A DNA stretch of 64,000 nt, from the NCBI GenBank assembly GCA_035604335.1, contig DATNIT010000285.1:9304-73303 (forward strand), in the 5' to 3' direction. The first letter of the stretch is position 1, and the number at the start of each line of letters is the position of its first letter. This document shows positions 20,451-29,470 of this stretch, piece after piece. Both the position numbers and the translations under genes were made by a program. Below the pieces are notes generated by a model. That model ran no database searches and had not been told where the DNA came from. It saw only the letters and a list, made by a program, of their open reading frames with translations. This DNA comes from DASZHJ01 sp035604335 (GTDB lineage: Bacteria > Pseudomonadota > Alphaproteobacteria > ATCC43930 > CGMCC-115725).

Positions 20451-22163
20451 TTGGGAAACCCCGTCGACCCCATCACCGTATCGGTCATCCAGCATCGTCT
20501 GCTCGCGATCGTCGAGGAGATGGGCGAGGAGATGCTGCGCACGTCCTATTCGCAGATCCTGAACTCGAGCCGCGATTTCTCGACCGGCATCTGCGACCTC
20601 GACGGGCGCCTGATCGCGCAGGCGGAGCACGTCCCGATCCATGTCGGTGCGCTGCCCTGGGCCGCGCGCTCCGTGCGCGATTTCTTCGTGGGCGAGATCC
20701 GGCCCGGCGACGTCTATCTGCTGAACGACCCCTACCACGGCGGCAATCACCTGCCGGACTTGACCGCCTTCGTGCCGGTGTTCGACGGCGATAAGCCGGT
20801 CTACTGGTCGATCAACCGCGCGCATCAGAGCGACATCGGCGGCGCCACCCATGGCGCCTACAACGCCGCCGCCACCGAGATCTGGCAGGAGGGCATCCGC
20901 ATCACGCCGCTTCGGCTCTACGAGCGCGGCGAGCTCCGGCGCGACGTCATGGAGATGCTGGTCACCAACGTGCGCCATCCCCGGGACTTCCGCGGCGACC
21001 TCGCGGCCATGATCGGCTCGGCGCGGGTGGGCGAGCGGCGGCTGCTGGCGCTCGCGGCCGAGTTCGGCTGGGAGACGACTTATGCCGCGATCGAGGCCGT
21101 GCTCGACGGCGCCGAGCGGCAGACCCGCGCGGTGATCGCGGGCTGGAAGGACGGCGTCTACAAGGGCGAGGCGATCCTCGACGACGACGGCCACAAGTTC
21201 GAGGACATTCCCATCCGCGCCACCGTGACCAAGCGCGGCAGCGACCTCGTGATCGATCTCTCGGACAGCCACGAGCAGGTGATCGGCTTCGTCAACTCGT
21301 CCTATCCGAACATGCGCTCGGCGGTCGCGGTGGCGCTCTCCTACCTGATCGATCCGCACACGCCCAAGAACGACGGCACCTTCCGCCCGCTCGAGGTGAT
21401 CGCCAAGCCCGGCACCATCGTGTGGGCGAACGAGGGCGCGCCGGTGACGCTCGCCACCAATCACTGCGGCCAGGAGATCATCGAGGCGATCATCCGCGCT
21501 CTCGCGCCCGCCTGCCCCGACCGCGCCATGGCCGGCTGGGGCCGGCGCTTCCGCATCGCGATCCAGGGCCGCGATCCCCGCCGGAACCGACCCTTCATCT
21601 GGCACATGTTCCAGGCCCGGCCCGGCGGCGGCGCATCGCCCGTGGGCGACGGCTGGCCCGGCGCCGGCGAGTGGCAGGCAGCCGGCGGCATCAAGTTCGG
21701 CAGCCTGGAGGTGACCGAGGTGCGCTTTCCCCTGTTCTTCCGACGCCACGAGTTCCGCCCGGACAGCGGCGGCGAGGGCGAGTACCGCGGCGGCCCCGGT
21801 TGCGTACTTGAATTCGCCGTGGAGATCGACGAGCCCGCGCTCGGCAACACCGCCGGCGACGGCGTGCGCCACGGCGCCTGCGGCATCCTCGGCGGCGCCG
21901 ACGGCGAGCCCCACCGCTATGTCCTGCACTCCAAGGGCCGAACGCCGCGCATCATCAAAACGAAAGAGGTCGGCATCCCCATCCGTCCCGGCGACGTGTT
22001 CCTCGTCGAATCCGGCGGCGGCGGCGGGTGGGGTGATCCCAAGAAACGTACGCGCGAGGCGCGGGCGCGGGACGTTGAGCTGGGGTTTGTGAGCGCACCA
22101 GGCGCGACGAGTGCGGCCGAGACGAAACCGGAGCTCGTGACCGCAAAGAGAAAGCGCGCCTGA
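20451..22163 (+). CDS. hyuB: hydantoinase B / oxoprolinase subunit, second copy
   Basis: HyuB-family subunit of 570 aa, the second such pair in the window. It has the ND-PY-HGGNHLPD metal motif at residues 92-103, RAHQSDIGG at 123-131, and the glycine-rich ESGGGGGWGDP near the C-terminus. The start is a TTG with GAGGAAAG just upstream; no ATG precedes the conserved PITVSVIQHRL. Here hyuB precedes hyuA, the reverse of the 7042-10847 pair, and the two pairs are only distantly similar, so different substrates are likely. A 223-base divergent gap separates it from the SPFH gene, with no recognisable promoter. Confidence 0.92.
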   Translation: MGNPVDPITVSVIQHRLLAIVEEMGEEMLRTSYSQILNSSRDFSTGICDLDGRLIAQAEHVPIHVGALPWAARSVRDFFVGEIRPGDVYLLNDPYHGGNHLPDLTAFVPVFDGDKPVYWSINRAHQSDIGGATHGAYNAAATEIWQEGIRITPLRLYERGELRRDVMEMLVTNVRHPRDFRGDLAAMIGSARVGERRLLALAAEFGWETTYAAIEAVLDGAERQTRAVIAGWKDGVYKGEAILDDDGHKFEDIPIRATVTKRGSDLVIDLSDSHEQVIGFVNSSYPNMRSAVAVALSYLIDPHTPKNDGTFRPLEVIAKPGTIVWANEGAPVTLATNHCGQEIIEAIIRALAPACPDRAMAGWGRRFRIAIQGRDPRRNRPFIWHMFQARPGGGASPVGDGWPGAGEWQAAGGIKFGSLEVTEVRFPLFFRRHEFRPDSGGEGEYRGGPGCVLEFAVEIDEPALGNTAGDGVRHGACGILGGADGEPHRYVLHSKGRTPRIIKTKEVGIPIRPGDVFLVESGGGGGWGDPKKRTREARARDVELGFVSAPGATSAAETKPELVTAKRKRA

Positions 22164-22167
22164 TCCC

Positions 22168-24216
22168 ATGTATCGCATCGGTATTGACGTCGGCGGCACC
22201 TTCACCGACCTGGTCGCGGTCGACCCGTCGGGTCGCGCCACGTTGGCGAAGGTCGCGTCGACACCACGCGATCCCTCAATCGGCGTTTTGGCGGGGCTCG
22301 CGAGTCTCGCCGAGATATTGGACTTGCCGTTGGATCGGCTCTTCGCGGAGACCGAGCGGATCGTGCATGGCACCACGGTCGCTACCAACGCGCTGCTGGA
22401 GCACAAGGGCGCCAAGGTGGGATTGCTCACCACCGAGGGCCATCGCGACGTGCTGGAGATGCGCGAGGGGCTGAAGGATGATCGCTACAACCTCCGCATG
22501 CCGCCGCCGGAGCCGCTGGTGCCGCGCCAGCGCCGGCTTGGCGTGCGCGAGCGCATGCGCGCGGACGGGCGCGTGGAGGTGCCGCTCGACGCGGCCTCGC
22601 TCAATCAAGCGATCGACACGCTGACGCGCGACGGCGTCGAGGCGGTTGCCATCTGCTATCTCCACGCCTATCGCGATCCCCGACACGAGCGCGCCACGGC
22701 CGAGGCGGTCGCGCGCGCCATGCCGGACGTCTACGTCTCGCCCTCCTGCGACGTGTTCCCGCAGATCAAGGAGTTCGAGCGGGTCTCGACCACGATCGTC
22801 AACGCCTATGTCGGCCCCGTGCTCTCGCGATACCTGTTCCGTCTCGCCGGTCGCCTGAAGGAAGCGGGCTACAACGGGCCCGTGCTGATCATGCAGTCGC
22901 ACGGCGGCGTGGCGCCGATCGTGGAGGCGGCTCGGCTCGCGGCGGGCGCTGTGCTCTCCGGCCCCGCGGGCGGCGTCGCCGGCAGCCGGCACGCGGCGCG
23001 CCTGCTGAACGCCGCCAACCTCATTTCCTTCGACATGGGCGGCACCAGCACGGACATCAGCCTGATCGTCGCGGGCGAGCCGTCGCTGGCGGTCGACCGC
23101 AAGGTCGGCGGCCACCGCATCGCGCTCAACAGCCTCGACATCGTGAGCCTCGGCGCCGGCGGCGGCTCGATCGGCCGGGTCGATGCCGGCGGGATTCTGC
23201 ATGTGGGCCCCGAGAGCGCCGGCGCCGATCCCGGCCCCGCCTGCTACGGCAAGGGCGGCACGGCTCCGACGGTGACCGACGCGAACCTGGTGCTGGGCTA
23301 TCTGGATGCGCGCCATTTCCTCGGCGGACGCAGCACGCTCGATACGGCGGCCGCGGAAGCCGCGGTCGACGGCCTCGCGCGTGAGCTCAAGGTGTCTCGC
23401 ATCGCCGCGGCGGAAGGCATCCACCGCATCGTCAACACCAACATGGCCGAGGGCATCCGGCTGGTGTCGGTCCGGCGCGGCGTCGATCCCCGAAAGTTCG
23501 CGTTGCTCTCCTTCGGCGGCGCCGCCGGCATGCACATCACGGATGTCGCGCGCCAGCTCGACCTCACGCGCGTGATCGTGCCGCGCATCGCGGCCGTGCT
23601 CTCGGCGTGGGGCATGCTGGCGACCGACCTGCGCTTCGAGGTCGCGCGCACGCACATCGGCGATGCCGGGGGCTTGGATGGCGCGGCGACGAAGCACTTG
23701 TTCGACGAGATGGCCGCGGAGGCGACGGAACGGCTCCGTGCCTCCTACGACGGTCCGATGAGGCTGCAGCGCTCGGTCGACATGCGCTACGGCGAGCAGA
23801 TCTTCGAGATCAATGTGGCGCTCGACGACGTGGACTGGGGAAAGCCCGATCCGCTGCCGGAGATCGTCGAACGCTTCCACCGGCGCCACGAAGAGCTCTA
23901 CACCTACGCCATGCGCGACCAGGAGGCCGTGCTGGTGAACGCCCGAGTGGTCGCGATCGGCGTGCTGCCGGACCTGCCGCAGGAGCCGCGCCTGCCCGCC
24001 GCCGAGCCGGCGGCGCCTCGACATGAGCGGCGCATTTACCTCGGAGCCTGGAAGGCCGTGCCGGTCTACGACTTCGAGCGCCTCGCGCCCGAGCAGGCGA
24101 TCGCCGGCCCGGCCATCGTGGAGTCCGCCATGACAACCGTGCTGCTGCGGCCCCAAGACAAGGCCCGCACCACCGCCCACGGTTGGCTCGATATCGCGGT
24201 GCCGACGCGGTCGTAG
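22168..24216 (+). CDS. hyuA: hydantoinase A / oxoprolinase subunit, second copy
   Basis: HyuA-family ATP-dependent amidohydrolase subunit of 682 aa. The phosphate loop DVGGTFTD is at residues 7-14, then HGTTVATNALLEHKG, the FERVSTTIVNAYV segment, DMGGTSTDISLI, SLGAGGGSIGRVDAGG, GPACYGKGG and SFGGAAGMH, a complete family pattern. It begins four bases after the hyuB stop, so the pair is cotranscribed and probably forms a complex in the cytoplasm. The C-terminus ends with the expected AGPAIVESAMTTVLL. Substrate specificity (hydantoin, oxoproline, acetone-type) is not clear. Confidence 0.92.
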   Translation: MYRIGIDVGGTFTDLVAVDPSGRATLAKVASTPRDPSIGVLAGLASLAEILDLPLDRLFAETERIVHGTTVATNALLEHKGAKVGLLTTEGHRDVLEMREGLKDDRYNLRMPPPEPLVPRQRRLGVRERMRADGRVEVPLDAASLNQAIDTLTRDGVEAVAICYLHAYRDPRHERATAEAVARAMPDVYVSPSCDVFPQIKEFERVSTTIVNAYVGPVLSRYLFRLAGRLKEAGYNGPVLIMQSHGGVAPIVEAARLAAGAVLSGPAGGVAGSRHAARLLNAANLISFDMGGTSTDISLIVAGEPSLAVDRKVGGHRIALNSLDIVSLGAGGGSIGRVDAGGILHVGPESAGADPGPACYGKGGTAPTVTDANLVLGYLDARHFLGGRSTLDTAAAEAAVDGLARELKVSRIAAAEGIHRIVNTNMAEGIRLVSVRRGVDPRKFALLSFGGAAGMHITDVARQLDLTRVIVPRIAAVLSAWGMLATDLRFEVARTHIGDAGGLDGAATKHLFDEMAAEATERLRASYDGPMRLQRSVDMRYGEQIFEINVALDDVDWGKPDPLPEIVERFHRRHEELYTYAMRDQEAVLVNARVVAIGVLPDLPQEPRLPAAEPAAPRHERRIYLGAWKAVPVYDFERLAPEQAIAGPAIVESAMTTVLLRPQDKARTTAHGWLDIAVPTRS

Positions 24217-24254
24217 GAGCGCGCTCTCCCGGACTGAATGGACTCACTGGTTTT

Positions 24255-24276
24255 CTCTTTTAACACAAAGAGTTAA
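24255..24276. promoter_or_regulatory. AT-rich interlocking dyad downstream of hyuA
   Basis: Two overlapping inverted repeats occupy an A+T-rich island: CTCTTT (24255-24260) with AAAGAG (24267-24272), and TTAAC (24260-24264) with GTTAA (24272-24276). The 238-base gap to the next gene also carries CTAACCAT at 24357-24364, one base from the alphaproteobacterial CtrA half-site TTAACCAT, with GTTAA a few bases later. A weak terminator for hyuA or an operator for the next gene are both possible. Confidence 0.3.
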
Positions 24277-24454
24277 CTTCATCCAAGCAAGCGCCGCCAG
24301 GCCCGCGTCGAAGGACGCAGTGACGCCACCGCCACCCGCCTGGCGATAACTGTCCGCTAACCATTTTCGTTAAGGATGGCGGTCTCGCGGACCCCTTGGA
24401 GGTGCCGCGGCAGCTCGCGTCACCCGCCACGGTCGATAGCGAAGTGTCAGACGC

Positions 24455-27088
24455 ATGAAGCCAGGACGCCGTGACGATCCCACGCCTGCGCTGTCCGTGA
24501 GTGCGGCCGGCACCGCCTCGGACGCCGTCAGTCCCGGGCTGCGAGCGCTGGTCACCGCCATCTTCGTCGCGTCGGGCGCGGCTTCTCTCGTGCTGCAGGT
24601 CGTCTGGTTCAAGCAGCTGCAGTTTGTGCTGGGCAGCACGACCATCTCCGTCAGCGTCACTGTCGCCAGCTTCTTTTTCGGACTCTCCGTCGGCAGCGCG
24701 CTCGGCGGCCGACTCGCAGATGTCGTCGTGCGCCCGCTCAGGACTTACGGACTTCTCGAGCTCGCTCTCGCGCTCGTCTCCTTTGCCGTCACCGCGTTTC
24801 TCTCGAATTGGTCCGTCTGGGTCGGCGCGCTGTCGCCGATGCTGAGCCTCGACTCCTGGGCTCGGCTCCCCCTCATGGTCGTGCTGTCGCTCGCGAGTTT
24901 GTCGCTGCCGACGATCCTGATGGGCGCGACGCTGCCTCTCCTGGTGAGGTTCGTGACCCGCACCCGGACGGAGCTCGCCAATCGGATCGGCGTGCTCTAC
25001 GGCTTCAATACGCTGGGCGCCGCCATCGGGACCCTGGGCGCGGGCTTCGTCCTGATCGGATTTCTGGGCGTCACGGGATCGAGTTTGGTCGCATCGGTCG
25101 CTTACGCCTGCGTCGGCTCGCTCGGCCTTGTCGCGTCACGTCGCGAGCAGCACTTGTCGGTGCCAGAGCGGCACCAGGAGTCGGTCCTCGGCACGAGGTC
25201 CGAGGCGCGCGACACGAGTTTCCTGATCTGGCTCTTCGCGGCCTCCGGCTTCGTCTCGATCGCCTACGAGGTCGTCTGGTTCCGTTTCCTGACCAACGTC
25301 AGCAGCTCCAGCGTCTATGCCTTCGCAGGCATGCTCAGCACCTACCTGTTTGGGCTGGTGATCGGCGCCTTGGTGTGCGCCCGGTTTCTGGCATCGCGCA
25401 AGGATCAGCTGTTGCGGTACTTCGCCATGGCGCAATTGGGCATCGCGGTCACCGCGACGCTCACCCTGGCGGTGCTCGGCAAGGCCTCCACGTTCCATGC
25501 GGTCCTGGCGCGGATCGTGTCGGCAGTGATCCCGGATCAGGCGCAGGTGCTGCTGGGAGACGATGTCTCGTTCTTTGTCACCTGTCTCGTCGCCCTGCTC
25601 CTGCCCACCACGATCATCGGCATCAGCTTTCCGCTCGCCAGCGAGCTGACGGTGATGCAGATGCGCGCGCTCGGGCGCCGGATCGGCACGCTCTACTCGC
25701 TGAACACCATCGGCGGCGTCCTGGGATCGCTGATCGCCGGATTTTTCCTGATTCCCTACCTCGGCAGCCAGTGGGCACTGAGCGCGTTGATCCTGATGAA
25801 CGTGCTGCTGTTCATCGGGGCCGCGGCGGCGCAGTCCCGCGCACCACAGAGCCGGTTGCTATGGCGGTACGGCGCGATGGCCGGGGGCTTCGTCGCCGTG
25901 TCGCTCCTGGTGCTCGGTCCGCGCTACCTCGAGCGGCAGCTGACCGCCTTCAACGGCGCCACGGTGCTGGAGCTGCGGGAGTCGCGCGAGGCCACTTTCG
26001 CCGTGCTGGAGTACGACGACGGCGCAGCCGGAAAGTATCAGCAGCTGCTGGTGAACTCGAAGAGCTACGCCAACAACCGGCCCGAGGGCCGGCGCTACAT
26101 GGCCGCCATGGCGCACTATCCGCTCCTGCTCCACAAGGGCCCGGTCGAGACCGCGCTCGTCATCTGTATCGGAACGGGCACCACGGTCGGCGCCGCAAGC
26201 ATTCATGAGGAGCTGCGCTCCATCGACGCGGTCGATCTGGCACCGGCGGTGTTCGAGTTCGCCCGCTATTTCGTCCCCATCAACCACCGCTTCCAGGAGA
26301 ATCCCAGGGTGCACAAGGTGGCGGCGGATGGCCGCCATTACCTGCTCGGCACGCACAATAGCTTCGACGTGATCACCCTCGAGCCGCCGCCACCTCAGGA
26401 CGCCGGGATCGTCAACCTCTACACCGAGGAATTCTACCAGCTGGCCAAACGGCGGCTGCGCCCCGGAGGCATGCTGGCGCAGTGGGTGCCGTTGGATTTC
26501 GCCCGCGGCGATCTGCCCAAGATGATTCTCAAGGCGATGCTCGCGCAATTTAAGCACGTGTCGTTGTGGGTGCCGTCGCGGATGGAGGGCGTCGCCATCG
26601 CCTCTGACGATCCCCTGCAGATCGACGACGACACGCTCGCCCAGCGAATGTCCGCGCCCGCGGTTGCGGCCGATCTCACGGCGATCGGGCTGCGCTCACC
26701 CGAGCACCTCCTCGCGACCTTCGTCGCCGCCGACGAGCGGCTCGCCGCCTTTCTCGCCGACGTCTCGAGCCTCACCGATGACCGGCCGCGGATCGAGTAC
26801 TACAACCTCTACCCCGTGAAACCCATCCGGGTGGCGGATCTGAAGCGGCTCCGCGAGCCCGTGGAGCGCTATCTGACCCCGGCGTCATCGGGCAATCTCC
26901 AGCTGGACGCGGCCCGCGCCATCGTCGACGACATCTGGGACGAGCACGAGGCCACCGCGAACGGCGACGCCACCGCCGCCCGCTCGGCGCTCGACGCCGC
27001 CCTGAGGCTGGAGCCAAACAACTCCTATCTCCGCTTCCTCGCGCGCAACCAGCGCATCGCGGCCAATCAAGCCTCGCTGCAGCCGTAG
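24455..27088 (+). CDS. integral membrane spermidine-synthase-like fusion protein
   Basis: An 877-aa protein in three parts. Residues about 1-490 are a multi-span membrane region (twelve or more hydrophobic segments, with an internal duplication marked by QVVWFKQLQFVL and YEVVWFRFLT). Residues about 500-760 are a Rossmann methyltransferase-like domain of the spermidine synthase family: GTGTTVG at 573-579 and the ribose-binding acid D594. The last 90 residues form a helical TPR-like tail. Where aminopropyltransferases have a catalytic aspartate after the DVI strand, this protein has EPPPP from E643. It is therefore unlikely to make spermidine. Membrane-fused members of this family are common and uncharacterised. 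The ATG has a weak ribosome site. Confidence 0.82.
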   Translation: MKPGRRDDPTPALSVSAAGTASDAVSPGLRALVTAIFVASGAASLVLQVVWFKQLQFVLGSTTISVSVTVASFFFGLSVGSALGGRLADVVVRPLRTYGLLELALALVSFAVTAFLSNWSVWVGALSPMLSLDSWARLPLMVVLSLASLSLPTILMGATLPLLVRFVTRTRTELANRIGVLYGFNTLGAAIGTLGAGFVLIGFLGVTGSSLVASVAYACVGSLGLVASRREQHLSVPERHQESVLGTRSEARDTSFLIWLFAASGFVSIAYEVVWFRFLTNVSSSSVYAFAGMLSTYLFGLVIGALVCARFLASRKDQLLRYFAMAQLGIAVTATLTLAVLGKASTFHAVLARIVSAVIPDQAQVLLGDDVSFFVTCLVALLLPTTIIGISFPLASELTVMQMRALGRRIGTLYSLNTIGGVLGSLIAGFFLIPYLGSQWALSALILMNVLLFIGAAAAQSRAPQSRLLWRYGAMAGGFVAVSLLVLGPRYLERQLTAFNGATVLELRESREATFAVLEYDDGAAGKYQQLLVNSKSYANNRPEGRRYMAAMAHYPLLLHKGPVETALVICIGTGTTVGAASIHEELRSIDAVDLAPAVFEFARYFVPINHRFQENPRVHKVAADGRHYLLGTHNSFDVITLEPPPPQDAGIVNLYTEEFYQLAKRRLRPGGMLAQWVPLDFARGDLPKMILKAMLAQFKHVSLWVPSRMEGVAIASDDPLQIDDDTLAQRMSAPAVAADLTAIGLRSPEHLLATFVAADERLAAFLADVSSLTDDRPRIEYYNLYPVKPIRVADLKRLREPVERYLTPASSGNLQLDAARAIVDDIWDEHEATANGDATAARSALDAALRLEPNNSYLRFLARNQRIAANQASLQP

Positions 27089-27094
27089 CTCGCT

Positions 27095-28144
27095 CTAGGC
27101 GCCCGTCTTTCCCACGATCCGAGCCGGATTCGTGATCGAGACCGCGCGGAGCTCGTCGTCGCTCAGGCCGAAGGCCGCCATGTAGCTGCGGATCAAGCGC
27201 ATGCACTCGACGGTGTGCGGGAAGAGCGGCTCGCCGGCGTCGCTCGAGAGCGTCACGCGCTCGACGCCCACCGCGCGGATCGCCTCGCACATGCGGGCGG
27301 GATCGACGCCGAGCAGCGGCGACAGCTCGTCATAGGTGAAATTGAGGGTGATGCCCGCGCCCGCCAGCTGCTTCATCTGGGCGATGTCCAGATCGACGAA
27401 GGGGCTGAAGGGGTGGTCGATGACGCCGCGCTCGAAGCGAAGCGTCTCCAGCAGCTCCGCGACAGCGAAGATCTCCGCGTGGGTGGCGTGTCCGAAGAAG
27501 AGCGCCACGTTTGCGTCGGCCACCATGCGGATCATCTCCGCGATGTCCGGCTTGATCCGGCCGCGGTCGTCGAGGAGGTAGTAGCCGTAGCGGAGCGCCT
27601 CCTCCCAGGGCAGCGGCGCGCTGTGATCGCCGGGCGCCGCCGTCGGGTCCCACCAGATCCGGCGGCCGCCTACCTTGAAGAGCGTGTTCGCGTGATTGAA
27701 CACGGGCAGCCAGACCGCGACTACGCCATCGTCGAGCTGCTGGCGAAGCTTGGCCACTGAGGGCGAGCGATTGTCCATGGTGATGCCGCAGCCCGCCCAG
27801 CACTCGGTCGGCGCCACGCCGGTCGCCTCGCTCCATCGCGCGAGATCGGATTTGATCCGCTCCACCACGCGCGCTGGCCGGTAGTCGCCGCCGGAGATCG
27901 CGCCCACGGTCTTGAACAAGATCCCGCCCATGCCGCTCTCGGACGCGAGCTTCGCCAGCGCCAGCGGGTCCTGCTGGCCCTCGTGGGCGTGGCAGTGGAT
28001 GTCGATCACGCCGGCAACGCCCGGCACCTGCGGCGGGTACACGACACCTGGCCGGTAGCGCCGCCGCGCCGGATAGGACGTGATGCACCGCTCGGCGGTG
28101 GGCGTCGCGGGATCAATGCGCTCGGTTTTCTCGATGCGATCCAT
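27095..28144 (-). CDS. amidohydrolase-like protein (DUF6282-type)
   Basis: Predicted cytoplasmic metal-dependent hydrolase of 349 aa with a TIM-barrel amidohydrolase pattern. The first strand ends in DIHCHAH (H50, H52, H54), further histidines lie in FFGHATHAE and IDHPFSPF, and the last-strand aspartate is in LSSDAGEP. It ends with the ITNPARIVG segment often seen at the end of amidohydrolases. I believe it belongs to DUF6282, recalled rather than searched. It is convergent with the membrane fusion gene (six bases between stops) and divergent from the HisC-like gene. The substrate is unknown. Confidence 0.72.
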   Translation of the reverse strand: MDRIEKTERIDPATPTAERCITSYPARRRYRPGVVYPPQVPGVAGVIDIHCHAHEGQQDPLALAKLASESGMGGILFKTVGAISGGDYRPARVVERIKSDLARWSEATGVAPTECWAGCGITMDNRSPSVAKLRQQLDDGVVAVWLPVFNHANTLFKVGGRRIWWDPTAAPGDHSAPLPWEEALRYGYYLLDDRGRIKPDIAEMIRMVADANVALFFGHATHAEIFAVAELLETLRFERGVIDHPFSPFVDLDIAQMKQLAGAGITLNFTYDELSPLLGVDPARMCEAIRAVGVERVTLSSDAGEPLFPHTVECMRLIRSYMAAFGLSDDELRAVSITNPARIVGKTGA

Positions 28145-28254
28145 CTGCGAAATTCGCGCCCGCTTTCCAATAGTTTTAAAACGACATCAACAAAGTCGCG
28201 CGTTATACCGGTCTCGTGCCCAATCGATTTCAGCACAGCGGAGTCAGGCGAGCA

Positions 28255-29388
28255 ATGGCGGCCGATCCGAGGACGACCGAGACTCAACCGGCTTGGGTGA
28301 GGCCGTCGGTCGAGGCGTTGCCGAGGCATGGCACGGGCGCACCGAGCGCCGCGGACTTCGCGGGCCCGAACGCGCCAAAGGTGCACATGCTGCACCTCAA
28401 TGAATCGCCCTACCCGCCCTCGCCGAAGGCGGTCGAGGCTGTGCGCGCGGGCGCGAGCAGCCTCAACCGCTACCCCGACAGCCAGGGCAAGGCACTGGCG
28501 CAAGCGCTCTCCGCGCGCACGGGCATTCCGGCCGCGCACATCCTGTTCGGCTGCGGCAGCGACGAGCTCATCCACGACTTCTGCACCTTCGCGCTGAGCC
28601 CGGGCGACCACTCGGTGGTGCCGGCGCCGAGCTTTCCCAGCTTCGCAACGGAGACGCGGGTACAGGGCGCCACGCCGATCCGCGTCAAGCTGGACGCCCG
28701 CGGCGCCAACGATTGTGCGGGACTCGTCGCGGCAGTGACCGACCGCACTCGGTTGGTGTTCTGCTGCACGCCCAATCCTCCCAGCGGCGGCCAGGTGACC
28801 GCGGCCGGCCTCGAGCACGTCGCGCAAGGCGTCCCCGAGCGCGCGCTGCTGATCGTCGACGAGGCCTATCACGAATATGGCCGGCAGGCCGGCGGACCGG
28901 ATGCGCTTTCCATCCTGGCCAAGCGGCGCGGGCCCTGGGCGGTGATGCGCACCTTCTCGAAAGCCTATGGCCTCGCGGGCGCGCGCCTCGGCTATGCGCT
29001 CTGCGGCTCGGAGGAGGTCGCGGAGGCGCTGCGCAAGGTGAAGCTGCATTTCGGGGCAACGGCGCCCGCGCAAGCGGCGGCGCTCGCCGCGCTCGAGGAC
29101 GACGCCTACCTCGAGAAGGTGGTCGCCGCCGTCGCGCGCGAGCGGCAACGCTTGAGCGACGGCTTGGCCGGGCTCGGGCTCGAGGTCTATCGGAGCGCCG
29201 CCAACTTCGTCTCCGCCAAAGTGCCGATCCCGGCCGCGAGCGTGATGGAGCAGCTCCGCCGGCGGCGCATCCTGATCCGCGATTGGCGCGATCCCGAGCA
29301 CCTCAACGAGATCCGCATCACCGTCGGCCTCGCCGAGGACACCGACGCGGTGATCGCGGCGCTGCGCGACATCCTAGCCACGGCATAA
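28255..29388 (+). CDS. HisC-like aminotransferase (fold-type I PLP)
   Basis: PLP-dependent aminotransferase of the histidinol-phosphate aminotransferase subgroup, 377 aa. Family motifs are LHLNESPYPPSP, RYPDSQGKAL, FGCGSDELI, NPPSG, VDEAYHEYG and the PLP lysine K236 in TFSKAYGLAGARLGY. The start MAADPR was preferred over a GTG 39 bases upstream; neither has a strong ribosome site. No other histidine gene is nearby, so it may be a HisC paralogue acting on tyrosine/phenylalanine or another amino acid. An 82-base gap separates it from the beta-oxidation operon, which could be cotranscribed. Confidence 0.88.
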   Translation: MAADPRTTETQPAWVRPSVEALPRHGTGAPSAADFAGPNAPKVHMLHLNESPYPPSPKAVEAVRAGASSLNRYPDSQGKALAQALSARTGIPAAHILFGCGSDELIHDFCTFALSPGDHSVVPAPSFPSFATETRVQGATPIRVKLDARGANDCAGLVAAVTDRTRLVFCCTPNPPSGGQVTAAGLEHVAQGVPERALLIVDEAYHEYGRQAGGPDALSILAKRRGPWAVMRTFSKAYGLAGARLGYALCGSEEVAEALRKVKLHFGATAPAQAAALAALEDDAYLEKVVAAVARERQRLSDGLAGLGLEVYRSAANFVSAKVPIPAASVMEQLRRRRILIRDWRDPEHLNEIRITVGLAEDTDAVIAALRDILATA

Positions 29389-29470
29389 GGCCGCCCGCGG
29401 TTGCGTTGACCGCGGCGCCGGTTCCCGGGATAGTGACGCAAAGAAGCCACCATTCCTGGGGAGGCCCGCC

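Noticed and set aside
24455..27088. Functional spermidine synthase
   Set aside because: The catalytic aspartate region is replaced by EPPPP, so the name is limited to spermidine-synthase-like.
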